This document shows positions 1 to 7,852 of a stretch of 45,326 bases of DNA, piece after piece; position 1 is the stretch's first letter, and every line of letters starts with the position of its first letter. The position numbers were made by a program, and so were the translations under genes. This DNA comes from Ferrovibrio sp. (lineage in GTDB: Bacteria > Pseudomonadota > Alphaproteobacteria > Ferrovibrionales > Ferrovibrionaceae), in contig NZ_JAGOLP010000027.1 of assembly GCF_017994015.1 (NCBI RefSeq), forward strand, positions 1-45,326, given 5' to 3'. The notes under the pieces are model-generated. The model was given only the letters and a program-made list of their open reading frames with translations, was not told the DNA's origin and did no database searches.

Positions 1-405
1 GGTTAGTCCCAGTCCGACCCAGAACCGCCGGGTCATATCGATCAGTTCGGGATTGGGGCCGCTGTCGGCCGTGACCATTTCCGGCTCGAGCGCCATGCCA
101 CAGATCGGGCATGAGCCGGGTCCAGACTGGCGGATCTGGGGATGCATCGGGCAGGTATAGATGGTGCCCGCCGCGGCCGGCGACGTGGCCGGCTTTGCCT
201 GCGCGGTCGTGTAGCGGACCGGATCGGCAATAAATTTGGATTTACAGCCGCTCGAGCAGAAGAAAAACGACTGATCGTCATGCTCTGCCTGATGGGCGGT
301 TTTTGCCGGAGCGACCAGCATGCCACAGACTGGATCCTTCACTGTGTCCGGCATGCCATGCTGATGGCCGTGACTCGAATGGTCGTGGCCGCTGGTATCA
401 TTCAT
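1..405 (-). CDS. Heavy-metal P-type ATPase (Cu/Ag type), N-terminal part, runs off window
   Basis: Read leftward from ATG at 405, 135 codons are open to the window edge; the transport core lies outside. The N-terminus is His-rich (HDHSSHGHQHGM). It continues into a YHS domain (KDPVCGML, then FFFCSSGCKSKF) at about residues 25-65, and a heavy-metal-binding domain with YTCPMHP and CPICGMALEP at about residues 83-112. The last residues (MTRRFWVGLGL) begin the first membrane region. This YHS plus CPMHP layout is typical of CopA/SilP-type Cu+/Ag+ exporting ATPases of the inner membrane. It starts 16 bp after the stop of the lipoprotein gene upstream, so the two are probably one operon. The ATPase identity is secure from the N-terminus; the exact metal is inferred from the copper genes around it. 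Confidence 0.85.
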   Translation of the reverse strand, partial: MNDTSGHDHSSHGHQHGMPDTVKDPVCGMLVAPAKTAHQAEHDDQSFFFCSSGCKSKFIADPVRYTTAQAKPATSPAAAGTIYTCPMHPQIRQSGPGSCPICGMALEPEMVTADSGPNPELIDMTRRFWVGLGLT

Positions 406-421
406 GTTTTTCTCGTCTCAG

Positions 422-733
422 TCAGTCGTCGTGGCAGTTGCCAGATTCCCGAATGCTGCGCAGGGTATTTGTGCGATCGAATTCCATCTGCACCCGGCAC
501 TGATGCAGGCGCGGCGACGGTGGTCGCGTCTTTGCCGAGGAAAGACGATGCTCGTCCATGATATAGGTCAGCACCTGCCGGTCATTGACCCAGGTCTCTG
601 CATCCGGCGCTCCGTAACGGGACATGATATCCACCCTGGGCAAGCCGATCAGATTGTCGAATCTGGGTGGCGTGCCTGCTGTACAGGCGGTAAAAAGCAT
701 TGGCATCAGCAGGACGAGAACCCGGATTGACAC
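422..733 (-). CDS. Small putative lipoprotein next to the metal ATPase
   Basis: A 103-aa protein starting at GTG 733, chosen because GCGGAG sits six bases upstream; a longer TTG start at 760 has no such site. The N-terminus is a hydrophobic signal (VLVLLMPMLFTAC) ending in a lipobox-like FTAC, so it is probably lipidated and exported. The middle (LIGLPRVDIMSRYGAPD) resembles the small SmpA/BamE-like outer-membrane lipoprotein fold, where a short motif ending in G-x-P recurs, but this is only a resemblance. It is the first gene of the leftward operon and lies 16 bp before the P-type ATPase, suggesting a periplasmic accessory role in copper handling. No specific function is recognised. Confidence 0.6.
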   Translation of the reverse strand: MSIRVLVLLMPMLFTACTAGTPPRFDNLIGLPRVDIMSRYGAPDAETWVNDRQVLTYIMDEHRLSSAKTRPPSPRLHQCRVQMEFDRTNTLRSIRESGNCHDD

Positions 734-813
734 GATCAGCCTCCGCAATATCGCAGGCAAATGTCTGCGCCGATCGATGACCGGGCAGTCCGCAGGTTGG
801 GTCTTTAACGATC

Positions 814-841
814 AGGATATCGGAAAACTCAGGTTTTTCAA
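814..841 (-). promoter_or_regulatory. Candidate sigma70 promoter for the lipoprotein-ATPase operon
   Basis: On the minus strand a TTGAAA box (836-841) and a TATCCT box (814-819) are separated by 16 bp. Transcription would start near 807 and leave a leader of about 75 bases before the GTG at 733. No MerR-type dyad is seen here. It is back-to-back with the CueR-like promoter at 910-940. Confidence 0.4.
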
Positions 842-909
842 ATGCGAAGCGCCGTGAATCGACGGTTAATCAGCGCCTGCTCAAATATTGGTTGCCTCTC
901 GTTCCGGCC

Positions 910-940
910 TTGACCTTGCCATGTAGGAAGGTTGTATAAC
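910..940 (+). promoter_or_regulatory. CueR/MerR-type copper-responsive promoter
   Basis: TTGACC (910-915) and TATAAC (935-940) are separated by 19 bp, the long spacer characteristic of MerR-family activated promoters. The spacer region holds an imperfect dyad, ACCTTGC against GGAAGGT (six of seven arms match), which is the CueR consensus arm pair. The predicted start of transcription, six or seven bases after the -10 box, falls at about 947, directly at the ATG (948) of the next gene. No CueR gene is in the window, so the regulator would act from elsewhere. This site likely switches on the whole rightward copper operon. Confidence 0.7.
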
Positions 941-947
941 ACTCCTC

Positions 948-1436
948 ATGAAGCCCGGCCAAACCCAAACAACGCTTTCGCTGTGGCAGCGCCTTGCCGC
1001 TGCGCTGGCGTTATTTGCGCTTCTGTTTGCCGGAACCGTGTCCTCGCTTTCGCACAGCATGGCGATGGCAGCGACATCGAGCACGATGATGGCGGCCATG
1101 GTCTCCGGATCGGCCGTGCATGATCCTGCAGACCAGGTCTCGGCGGCAGGCCACGACCATCAGAGCGTCAAGATTTCGAAGATCGATGCGACCACTGCCC
1201 ATGAAAAGGGCCTGCCGCATGATCACGATGCCATGGCTACCGGCGGCGAAAGCGCACCTGGCAACTGCGATCAGGGCTGCATCCTGTGCAAAGACTGCGC
1301 GCTCTGCGGCCTGTTTGCCTTCGGCGAGCGGCCACTGACGGCCTTCGTCGCTAATTATGCGGGCTATGCACTGCCGGTGACCCAGTCGCACACAAGCCTC
1401 ACACCCGCACTTCCCTCCGAGCCTCCTCGAGTCTGA
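948..1436 (+). CDS. Exported Cys/His-rich small protein, first gene of copper operon
   Basis: A 162-aa protein with an N-terminal hydrophobic segment (LAAALALFALLFAG, residues 17-30) that could be a signal peptide. It has His/Met-rich stretches (HDHQS, LPHDHDAMA) and a cluster of cysteines near residues 106-118 (CDQGCILCKDCALCG). The pattern suggests periplasmic or membrane-tethered metal binding, and it resembles short DUF2946-like proteins found at the head of copper loci; no firm family is claimed. There is no ribosome binding site before the ATG, and the predicted transcript starts at or within a base or two of it, so translation is probably leaderless. It opens the operon that continues with the periplasmic protein, TolC-like protein and multicopper oxidase. 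Confidence 0.65.
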   Translation: MKPGQTQTTLSLWQRLAAALALFALLFAGTVSSLSHSMAMAATSSTMMAAMVSGSAVHDPADQVSAAGHDHQSVKISKIDATTAHEKGLPHDHDAMATGGESAPGNCDQGCILCKDCALCGLFAFGERPLTAFVANYAGYALPVTQSHTSLTPALPSEPPRV

Positions 1437-1513
1437 TCGACGCCTGAAGATCGTCCCGCTGCACTACCTGCGGTCGATCGTCCTTTCGTCGTTCAACTTT
1501 ATGAGGCTTTCCC

Positions 1514-1834
1514 ATGTCTTCCATGAGTTTCAGGTCAGTCCTTTTGGGCATGACCATCGGCCTTGCGGCGCAAGCTGTATGGGCTGCAGAGCCGCCGGCC
1601 GGTCTGCTCGATCCGAATGCATCGACCGCCCCACTTCCTTATCAATCTGCCTTCAGCGGTTATAAGCGCCCGCAATTCGAGGGCAAGACCGATTGGCGTA
1701 AAGCCAATGACACCGTGCGCGATGTCGGCGGCCATATGGGCGCCATCAAGTCGGACAGCACCGACGAAATGCCTACTAAAGCCCGGTCTGATGCTGATCC
1801 GGCAACCGGCAGCCATGCCGGACACGGCAAGTGA
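1514..1834 (+). CDS. Small periplasmic protein of copper operon, function unknown
   Basis: A 106-aa protein with a clear signal peptide (VLLGMTIGLAAQAVWA, cleaved near residue 25). The mature part is short, polar and Pro/Gly-rich and ends in a His-containing tail (GSHAGHGK). TGAGG lies about nine bases before the ATG. Its stop overlaps the region of the next gene's start, so it is coupled to the TolC-like lipoprotein. Proteins like this often precede TolC-like lipoproteins in copper clusters, which suggests a periplasmic copper-binding or stabilising role, but no catalytic motif is visible. Confidence 0.6.
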   Translation: MSSMSFRSVLLGMTIGLAAQAVWAAEPPAGLLDPNASTAPLPYQSAFSGYKRPQFEGKTDWRKANDTVRDVGGHMGAIKSDSTDEMPTKARSDADPATGSHAGHGK

Positions 1835-1842
1835 GGTCGGCC

Positions 1843-3264
1843 ATGATGAACCAAGCCAATACTATGCGTCGCCTTGCCGCGAGCGTTGCCCTTGTTGCCC
1901 TGCTGGGTGCCTGTGCAGGTCCGATTGCCAACAGCGCCTTCGAAGAGGTCGCATCCGCCACGGAACAGCGTATCGGCAAGAAGCCGGTCTGGATCAAGTC
2001 TGCGGAAGATGAGGCAAAGGTCCGCAAAACCATTGATGAGCTTCTGGGCAAGCCGTTGAGCGCGGATGACGCCGTCCAGGTCGCACTACTGAACAATCGC
2101 CGCCTGCAGAGCAATTTCTCGGAGCTTGGCATCGGCGCTGCTGATCTAACCAGTTCCTGGCGACCAGAGAATCCGGGCTTCAGCTTTGCCCGCCTACGGC
2201 GTGGCCAGGACATCGAGATCGAACGTTCCATTGGCATCGACGCACTCAGCCTCCTGGTGTTGCCGATGACGGCCAGTATTGAAAGCAGGCGGTTCGAGCG
2301 CACCAAGCTCAATACCGCCACCGAGGTCCTGTCCCTGGCAGCCCAGACCAAGCGCGCCTGGTACGAAGCTGTGGCAGCCGAGCAGACAGCCAAATACGTC
2401 GCGCAGGTGCGTGAGACGGCCGAAACCCAGGCCGAACTGGCGCGCCGCATGCGCTCCGTCGGCAACTGGAACACGCTCGACTATATTCGCGAGCAAATTT
2501 TCTATGCCGATGCCAGAGCGCGTCTGGCTAAGAGCCGGGTCATGGCCACGGCCGCCCGCGAGCGGCTTGGCCGCCTGATGGGATTGTGGGGCAAGGATAT
2601 GGCCTACAAACTGCCTGACCGGCTTCCAGTCCTACCAGGCAGCCCACGCAGCGTGGAGAATATCGAAGCCAAGGCAATCGCCGAACGTCTCGATATCCAG
2701 ATGGCCAAGGCAGACGTCTCGGCCCTGCAGAAATCTTATGGCCTGACCAATGCAACCCGCTTCGTAAACGTGCTCGAAGTTGGTTTCCAACGGAACAGCG
2801 AAAGCAGCGCCAAGGACCAGACCGGCTACGAGATCAGCTTCCAGGTACCGCTGTTCGACTTCGGTGACGCCAAGGCAACCAAGGCCGAGCAGTATTATCT
2901 GCAAGCGGTTCATCGTCTGGCAGATACGGCGGTCAACGCCCGTTCGGCCGCCCGCGAAGCCTGGCTCGGCTATCAGACCAACTACGAGCTTGCCAAGCAT
3001 TACCAGGACGAGATCATTCCGCTGCGGCAGAAGGCGTCTGAGGAAATGGTGCTGCGATACAACGGCATGCTGATCAGCGTTTTTGAGCTGCTGTCAGATG
3101 CTCGCGACCAGATCGCCGATGTTACGGCGGCTCTGGAAGCGCAGCGCGACTTCTGGATCGCCGATACCGACCTCACCTTCGTCACAATCGCGCCCGTTGA
3201 AGCCGGCATGCCCGCAGGTGGTGGCGCTATTGCTACCGCCCGCAATGGCGGCGGCGGTCATTGA
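1843..3264 (+). CDS. TolC-family outer-membrane efflux lipoprotein
   Basis: About 473 aa. The N-terminus has a signal ending in the lipobox LLGAC, so the protein is predicted to be lipidated. The body shows long heptad-like helices and two repeats of the outer-membrane efflux protein family (ALLNNRRLQSNFSELGI near the start; REAWLGYQTNYELAKHYQDEI in the second half). ATG 1843 is chosen because GAGG lies just upstream; an upstream GTG at 1831 overlaps the previous stop and is less likely. Unlike the CusC at 6572 it is not next to an RND pump, but sits between a small periplasmic protein and a multicopper oxidase. It may serve as an extra exit duct for copper. The C-terminus is unusually Gly-rich and ends in His. 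Confidence 0.85.
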   Translation: MMNQANTMRRLAASVALVALLGACAGPIANSAFEEVASATEQRIGKKPVWIKSAEDEAKVRKTIDELLGKPLSADDAVQVALLNNRRLQSNFSELGIGAADLTSSWRPENPGFSFARLRRGQDIEIERSIGIDALSLLVLPMTASIESRRFERTKLNTATEVLSLAAQTKRAWYEAVAAEQTAKYVAQVRETAETQAELARRMRSVGNWNTLDYIREQIFYADARARLAKSRVMATAARERLGRLMGLWGKDMAYKLPDRLPVLPGSPRSVENIEAKAIAERLDIQMAKADVSALQKSYGLTNATRFVNVLEVGFQRNSESSAKDQTGYEISFQVPLFDFGDAKATKAEQYYLQAVHRLADTAVNARSAAREAWLGYQTNYELAKHYQDEIIPLRQKASEEMVLRYNGMLISVFELLSDARDQIADVTAALEAQRDFWIADTDLTFVTIAPVEAGMPAGGGAIATARNGGGGH

Positions 3265-3282
3265 ATTTTAGGAGACATGAGC

Positions 3283-4581
3283 ATGTTTACCCGACGCAAT
3301 CTCTTCTCAGCTGCCGCCACCGGCATCGCCGCGGCTGCCGTCAGCCGCTCGGCGCTCGCCGCCCTGCCGGAACCGGCTTATCCGGCCGGCCCAAAAACAG
3401 AGCCGCCACCGCTGCCCAGCACCGGCCGGCCGTTCAATCCGGTCGTCACCCTGAACGGCTGGTCAGCGCCCTGGCGCATGAACGGCCAGTGGAAGGAATT
3501 CCACCTGGTCGCTGAACCGGTAGTGCGTGAACTGGCGCCTGGCATGAAAGCCAATCTCTGGGGCTATAACGGCCAGTCGCCTGGTCCAACAATTGAAGCC
3601 GTCGAAGGCGATTGGGTTCGGTTATTCGTCACCAACAAGCTACCCGAACATACCACCATCCACTGGCACGGCCAGATATTGCCGTCTGGGATGGATGGTG
3701 TAAGCGGCTTGAACCAACCATCGATCAAGCCCGGTGAGACTTACGTCTATGAATTCCAGTTAAAAAAATCCGGCACCTTTATGTACCACCCGCACGCTGA
3801 CGAGATGGTGCAAATGGCCATGGGCATGATGGGCATGTTTATCGTGCATCCGCGCGATCCGAATCAGTATCGCGTCGATCGAGATTTCGTCTTTCTGATG
3901 AGTGCCTATGACATTGAGCCGGGTGCGGCGACACCCAAGGTCGCAGAGATGACCAATTTCAATCTCTGGACATGGAACAGCCGCGTCTTCCCCGGAATCG
4001 ACACCCTGCCAGTTCGCATGGGTGATCGGGTACGCATCCGGTTTGGCAACCTGACTATGACCAATCATCCTATCCACATGCATGGCTACGATTTTGCGGT
4101 CACCTGCACCGATGGCGGCTGGGTACAGCCATCGGCACGCTGGCCGGAAGTCACCATCGACTGCCCGGTGGGCGCCATGCGCGCCTTCGAATTCGACGCC
4201 GTGCATCCGGGCGACTGGGCTTTCCACTGCCACAAGTCGCATCACACTATGAATGCCATGGGTCATGACGTGCCTACCATGATCGGCGTCGATCATCGCG
4301 GTATCTCCAAACGCATGGTCTCGCTCATTCCCGATTACATGACCATGGGGGAGCGCGGCATGGCGGATATGGGGGAAATGGAAATGCCCCTACCCGACAA
4401 CACATTGCCAATGATGACCGGCACTGGTCCGTTCGGGCCGATCGAGATGGGCGGCATGTTTACCGTGGTAAAGGTCCGCGAGGGACTTGCCCGCGGCGAT
4501 TACAAGGATCCCGGCTGGTACAAGAATCCGCCTGGTACGGTTGCCTATAAATACAATGGTGACGTCAACAAGCGCGGCTGA
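3283..4581 (+). CDS. Multicopper oxidase (periplasmic, Tat-exported)
   Basis: About 432 aa from ATG 3283, which has AGGAG at good distance; ATG 3277 is too close to that site. The Tat signal is FTRRNLFSAAA. All four copper motifs of laccase-type oxidases are present: HWH (about residues 127-129), HPH (about 168), HPIHMHG (about 262) and HCHKSHHTMNAM (about 314), so the type 1 and trinuclear sites look intact. The family oxidises Cu(I) or phenols in the periplasm using oxygen. A Met-rich stretch (MTMGERGMADMGEMEMP) after the last motif resembles the Met-rich copper-binding inserts of CueO/CopA oxidases. It is followed 30 bp later by a cupredoxin, consistent with a Cu(I) detoxification pair. 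Confidence 0.92.
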   Translation: MFTRRNLFSAAATGIAAAAVSRSALAALPEPAYPAGPKTEPPPLPSTGRPFNPVVTLNGWSAPWRMNGQWKEFHLVAEPVVRELAPGMKANLWGYNGQSPGPTIEAVEGDWVRLFVTNKLPEHTTIHWHGQILPSGMDGVSGLNQPSIKPGETYVYEFQLKKSGTFMYHPHADEMVQMAMGMMGMFIVHPRDPNQYRVDRDFVFLMSAYDIEPGAATPKVAEMTNFNLWTWNSRVFPGIDTLPVRMGDRVRIRFGNLTMTNHPIHMHGYDFAVTCTDGGWVQPSARWPEVTIDCPVGAMRAFEFDAVHPGDWAFHCHKSHHTMNAMGHDVPTMIGVDHRGISKRMVSLIPDYMTMGERGMADMGEMEMPLPDNTLPMMTGTGPFGPIEMGGMFTVVKVREGLARGDYKDPGWYKNPPGTVAYKYNGDVNKRG

Positions 4582-4611
4582 AGAGCCGCTACACTGCAGA
4601 AGGAAAACTCG

Positions 4612-5124
4612 ATGCTAACGATTAATCGCAAACTGATGCTCATGCTGGTCACTGGTCTGCTCGGCCTGGCGGCCGTCACCGCCGATGCGGCCCCCGGTCA
4701 TAGTGGCGGCCATGGCCATGACAACAAGAAAGGTGTCTACGATGGCCATGCTGCAGCGCTTGGCGAGCCTGGGGACCCGAAAGCTAACGCCCGGGTCGTC
4801 AATATCAACATGACCGATGAGATGCGCTTCGGCCCCGCAACGGTGATGGTCTCGCGCGGCGAAACCATTAAGTTTGTGGTGAAGAACAGTGGCCAGCTCA
4901 AACACGAGATGACGCTCGGTACCATGGATGAGTTGGTTGAGCATGCCAAGGTGATGGAGAAGAACCCGGAGATGGAACATGACGATCCAAATGCGGTGAC
5001 CGTCGATCCAGGCAAGACCAAGACCATCCTGTGGAAGTTCACCAAGACGGGAACCTTTGATTACGGCTGCCTGGTTCCTGGGCACATGCAGGGCGGCATG
5101 AAGGGGAAGATCATTGTTCGTTAA
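4612..5124 (+). CDS. Cupredoxin-fold copper protein (azurin/plastocyanin or CopI-like)
   Basis: A 170-aa exported protein. The signal peptide (LMLMLVTGLLGLAAVTADA) is followed by a His-rich segment (HSGGHGHDNKK) and a blue-copper domain. Type 1 copper ligands are visible: the first His in LKHEM near residue 100, and the C-H-M set in YGCLVPGHMQGGM near residues 152-161. This arrangement matches small periplasmic cupredoxins such as CopI that confer copper tolerance. The gene follows the multicopper oxidase at 30 bp and precedes CusF at 32 bp, so it is probably co-transcribed and may accept Cu or electrons from the oxidase; that partnership is inferred. Confidence 0.88.
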   Translation: MLTINRKLMLMLVTGLLGLAAVTADAAPGHSGGHGHDNKKGVYDGHAAALGEPGDPKANARVVNINMTDEMRFGPATVMVSRGETIKFVVKNSGQLKHEMTLGTMDELVEHAKVMEKNPEMEHDDPNAVTVDPGKTKTILWKFTKTGTFDYGCLVPGHMQGGMKGKIIVR

Positions 5125-5156
5125 AGCCTGATTGAACCGGTAAAGGAGCAAGAGTC

Positions 5157-5456
5157 ATGAAGAAGATTATGCTGGCTGCAGCGCTGTATCTCGGTCTGCT
5201 TGGAACTGGCCCTGATGCTTTTGCCCAGATGACGGGTAAGGGCGAAGGCGAGATCCGCAAAGTAGACAAGGATGCAAGCAAGATCACCATCAAGCATGGC
5301 CCGATCGAGGCCATGGATATGCCTGGCATGACCATGGTCTTCCAAGTGAAGGATCCAGGCCTGCTGGACAGAGCGAAGGTTGGCGAGACGGTCAATTTCA
5401 CGGTGACTAAGGACAGTGGCGCCATGGTCCTGACTTCGGTCGAGCCCAAAAAATAG
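5157..5456 (+). CDS. cusF: CusF-like periplasmic copper/silver chaperone
   Basis: A 99-aa protein with a signal peptide cleaved near FAQ (residue 24) and a CusF OB-fold domain. The binding-loop region reads IKHGPIEAMDMPGMTM, which supplies the His and the two Met ligands of CusF. The tryptophan that caps Cu(I) in E. coli CusF is replaced by Met here (AMDMP rather than VNWP), a substitution also known in some CusF-like proteins. The chaperone would hand Cu(I)/Ag(I) to the CusCBA pump encoded 1.1 kb downstream. AAGGAG lies seven to eight bases before the ATG. It is the last gene before a likely terminator. Confidence 0.88.
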   Translation: MKKIMLAAALYLGLLGTGPDAFAQMTGKGEGEIRKVDKDASKITIKHGPIEAMDMPGMTMVFQVKDPGLLDRAKVGETVNFTVTKDSGAMVLTSVEPKK

Positions 5457-5470
5457 AGAGGATAGCAGCG

Positions 5471-5534
5471 CCCCTCCTGGTCCGGATGGTACCGTAGTGG
5501 ATTCTTAAGTCTACCACCCGGCCAGGGGAGTTTT
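5471..5534 (+). terminator. Likely Rho-independent terminator after cusF
   Basis: A long GC-rich stem pairs CCCCT and CTGGTCCGG (from 5471) with CCGGCCAGGGG (5518-5528), with one bulge and a smaller inner dyad, followed by TTTT at 5531-5534. It lies 15 bp after the cusF stop and before the PCuAC-like gene, so it probably ends the first copper operon. Confidence 0.45.
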
Positions 5535-5548
5535 CTGCTGGATATTGC

Positions 5549-6070
5549 ATGATGCCGTCAAAGCTTAGTTCTGTGTTGATTCGACTGACCAATTGCATGA
5601 AGGCCTGCCGTATCAGCCTTCATGCATCTTGGCGTCACACGACTTGGGCATTAGTGATTCTTATCCTTGTTCCGCTGCTCCCGACGGCTGTTCGCGCCCA
5701 TACGGAATTCGGCCTCCAGATCAATGTCGATCATGTCTTGATTGAGCCCAGGGATGGTACGAGTGCGATCTTGAAATTCAGTATTCAAAATAATACTCGA
5801 AGTACCATCCACTTGTTGCGGATAGAGACACCGGTCGCATCCGGTAGCCGGATCATGTTCAATTCCGGGGATGGACGCCAACTGCAGCTGGACTCGCTCG
5901 GTGTGGAAACGGAGCAGAATCTGAATTTCGGCACATCCCATATGTGGGTCGAGCTGACCGGGCTTCGTGAGACGCTGCGCAACGGCATGCATGTTCCCTT
6001 GCGTCTCATTTTCAACGCCGGGCAATGGGTCGATGTTGTCGGCGATGTCGGGGCGCATCATGATCATTGA
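5549..6070 (+). CDS. PCuAC-like exported protein with partial copper site
   Basis: A 173-aa protein with an N-terminal membrane/signal segment (WALVILILVPLLPTAVRA) and a C-terminal domain resembling the PCu(A)C periplasmic copper chaperone fold (DUF461). The distal motif has a His-Met (TSHMWVELTGL), but the proximal His-x-Met pair expected earlier in the family is not seen; a His-rich end (GAHHDH) could substitute. The start is uncertain: ATG 5549 is used, with CTGGA upstream, while Met at 5597 is an alternative that lacks a ribosome binding site. It stands alone between the putative terminator at 5534 and the next gene. It is distantly related in layout to the gene at 24544. Confidence 0.6.
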   Translation: MMPSKLSSVLIRLTNCMKACRISLHASWRHTTWALVILILVPLLPTAVRAHTEFGLQINVDHVLIEPRDGTSAILKFSIQNNTRSTIHLLRIETPVASGSRIMFNSGDGRQLQLDSLGVETEQNLNFGTSHMWVELTGLRETLRNGMHVPLRLIFNAGQWVDVVGDVGAHHDH

Positions 6071-6152
6071 TTGCCGCCCGACCCCGGGATGCCTGGCCGA
6101 CCTGCGTCATTTTGCCGTTCGGCTACGCAGGGAGTCGGTGTAGACTATGCAC

Positions 6153-6512
6153 ATGACCGCCGGTTTGTCTAAAGCACTCCGTCTTTTGGTCGCCATTGGG
6201 CTCCTGTTGGGCCCGCTGGCGCCGATGAGCGCCAATTGTGCGCCGGCTGATGCTGGCGCGGCCCAGTCGGAAACCATTCAGGCCTCGGCACCTGGTCACG
6301 ATTGCTGCGACGAAGCCGATCAGGCCGGTCTCGATGGCACTGCCGATCTGTCGAAGTGCAAGGTTGGCTGCATCGCTATTCCGGGCGTGAGCCTGCCCGC
6401 GCAATCAGCCATGACCCGGCTTAATGTTGTGGCTGAACCTTCATTCGCGGACCGCGGCATCGCCGACTGGCTGCCGCCGCCGCTTTACGATCCGCCGATC
6501 CTCCGCTCCTGA
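6153..6512 (+). CDS. Exported Cys-containing small protein upstream of cusC
   Basis: About 119 aa from ATG 6153 (an ATG at 6147 is also in frame). It has a signal-like N-terminus (ALRLLVAIGLLLGPLAPMSA) and paired cysteines (HDCCDE near residue 50, KCKVGC near 70). The overall plan, signal then a small Cys-rich middle then a Pro-rich tail, is like the protein at 948, suggesting the two lead their operons in the same way. A -10-like TAGACT (6141-6146) lies directly before it, so the transcript may again start at the ATG; the -35 box is poor. Function unknown; periplasmic metal binding is a guess from context. It lies 59 bp before cusC. Confidence 0.55.
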   Translation: MTAGLSKALRLLVAIGLLLGPLAPMSANCAPADAGAAQSETIQASAPGHDCCDEADQAGLDGTADLSKCKVGCIAIPGVSLPAQSAMTRLNVVAEPSFADRGIADWLPPPLYDPPILRS

Positions 6513-6571
6513 CCTGACCCACGGCCCGGCCTGCCGGGCCATGTCCGACGTCTGGAGACGGAGCATTTTCC

Positions 6572-7852
6572 ATGTTCAAATCTTTTGTATGCCGTGGTGC
6601 CATTGGCACCATGCTGCTGCTGATTGCCACGGCCGGTATCCCGGTCCTGGCGCAGCCGACGCTGGGACAGCCTGCTTTGGGTGGCGAGCTGTCCTTGCTG
6701 CTGGCGACGGCCCGCAGTCAGCATCCCGATATCGCGATCGCAGCGCTTGAGCGCGACATGGCGGCGGCTAGAGCCTCGGCCGCCGACAGCCTAGCGGATC
6801 CGACCTTCCGGGTGGAATTCAATGACAACACGCGCTCATCCGGTCTGCTGCCCGACCAGCTTGGCTATCGCAAATACATGCTGGAGCAGAGCTTCCCATT
6901 GGGCGGCAAACGTGACTTGCGCCGCGGCATTGCAGATGCCGATACGGCGGATGCACAGGCGCGTCAGGATCAGGTCGCCAATGAACTGGCGTCGAGGATC
7001 AAAGCCCTGCAGGCGCAGCGCTATCTCGCCCAGGCGGGCTTACGTGTCCTCAACGAGCAACGTGGCCTGCTGGATCGCACCGTAGAGGCGGCCGATCGCG
7101 GTTATGCGCAAGGACGCATCGGCCAGGAAGGCGCACTCAACAGTCGCCTGGCCCGCAACCGGCTGGAAACCGAGATCGCGCGCATGCAGGGTGATATCCG
7201 CCAGCTTGACGCCCGGTTGAACGGGCTGCTGGGCCGGAATACGAGCGCCATGCTGCAGCCCCCATTCGGGCTGGCGCCGATGCCAAGGCCGGAGCGGTTA
7301 CAGTTCGATAGCCTGGTCGCGGAAGCGCTCGACCGCAACCCCCAATTCCGTCAGCTCGCAGCGCGTGGCAACGGCGCCGATGCCAGGCGGCGTCTTGCCG
7401 ATGCCGACTGGATGCCGGATGTCTCGCTTGGCGTCGGCACGATCGAGCAGGATTTCGGCGTCCGGGCCTATGAGGCTTACGTTACCCTGAACATTCCACT
7501 GCGCGGCGGCCTGCGGGACGCCAAGAAGAATGAGGCGATCGCCGAGCAGAGCGCCGTGCGGGTTCGGCGTCAGGCCATCGAGCTGGAGCTTGCCTCCAGC
7601 TTGCGCGAGATGCTGGCCGGTCTGGAGGCGCAGCAGCGCATCGAAAGTTTAAGCACGGGCAGCATCCTGTCCCAGGCGCGGGCGGCACTGACTGCCCAGT
7701 TGCGCGCCTATGAGCAGGGCAGCGGCGGCTTCGCCGACCTGGTGCAGGCGCAGAGCCGGCTGCGCGAGGTCGAACTGGATGGCATCCGTGCCCAGGCCGA
7801 ACAACGCCGGCTGCTGGCCGAAATCGAACGCCTGGTCGGAGGTGACCTATGA
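6572..7852 (+). CDS. cusC: CusC-like outer-membrane factor of Cu/Ag RND efflux
   Basis: A 426-aa TolC-family protein with a signal peptide (TMLLLIATAGIPVLAQ) but no lipobox, unlike the outer-membrane factor at 1843. Two repeats of long amphipathic helices are visible (ALERDMAAARASAADS and AAARGNGADARRRLADADW mark the strand-entry regions), with SFPLGGKRDLRRG and NIPLRGGLRDAKK as the conserved beta-barrel turns. It forms the outer-membrane channel for the CusBA pump. Its stop overlaps the cusB start as ATGA, so the two are translationally coupled. GGAGACGGAG precedes the ATG. Confidence 0.88.
   Translation: MFKSFVCRGAIGTMLLLIATAGIPVLAQPTLGQPALGGELSLLLATARSQHPDIAIAALERDMAAARASAADSLADPTFRVEFNDNTRSSGLLPDQLGYRKYMLEQSFPLGGKRDLRRGIADADTADAQARQDQVANELASRIKALQAQRYLAQAGLRVLNEQRGLLDRTVEAADRGYAQGRIGQEGALNSRLARNRLETEIARMQGDIRQLDARLNGLLGRNTSAMLQPPFGLAPMPRPERLQFDSLVAEALDRNPQFRQLAARGNGADARRRLADADWMPDVSLGVGTIEQDFGVRAYEAYVTLNIPLRGGLRDAKKNEAIAEQSAVRVRRQAIELELASSLREMLAGLEAQQRIESLSTGSILSQARAALTAQLRAYEQGSGGFADLVQAQSRLREVELDGIRAQAEQRRLLAEIERLVGGDL

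Noticed and set aside
6112..6146. CueR-like promoter before the gene at 6153
   Set aside because: The TTGCCG box is 23 bp from TAGACT and no dyad is present, so it does not fit a MerR-type promoter.
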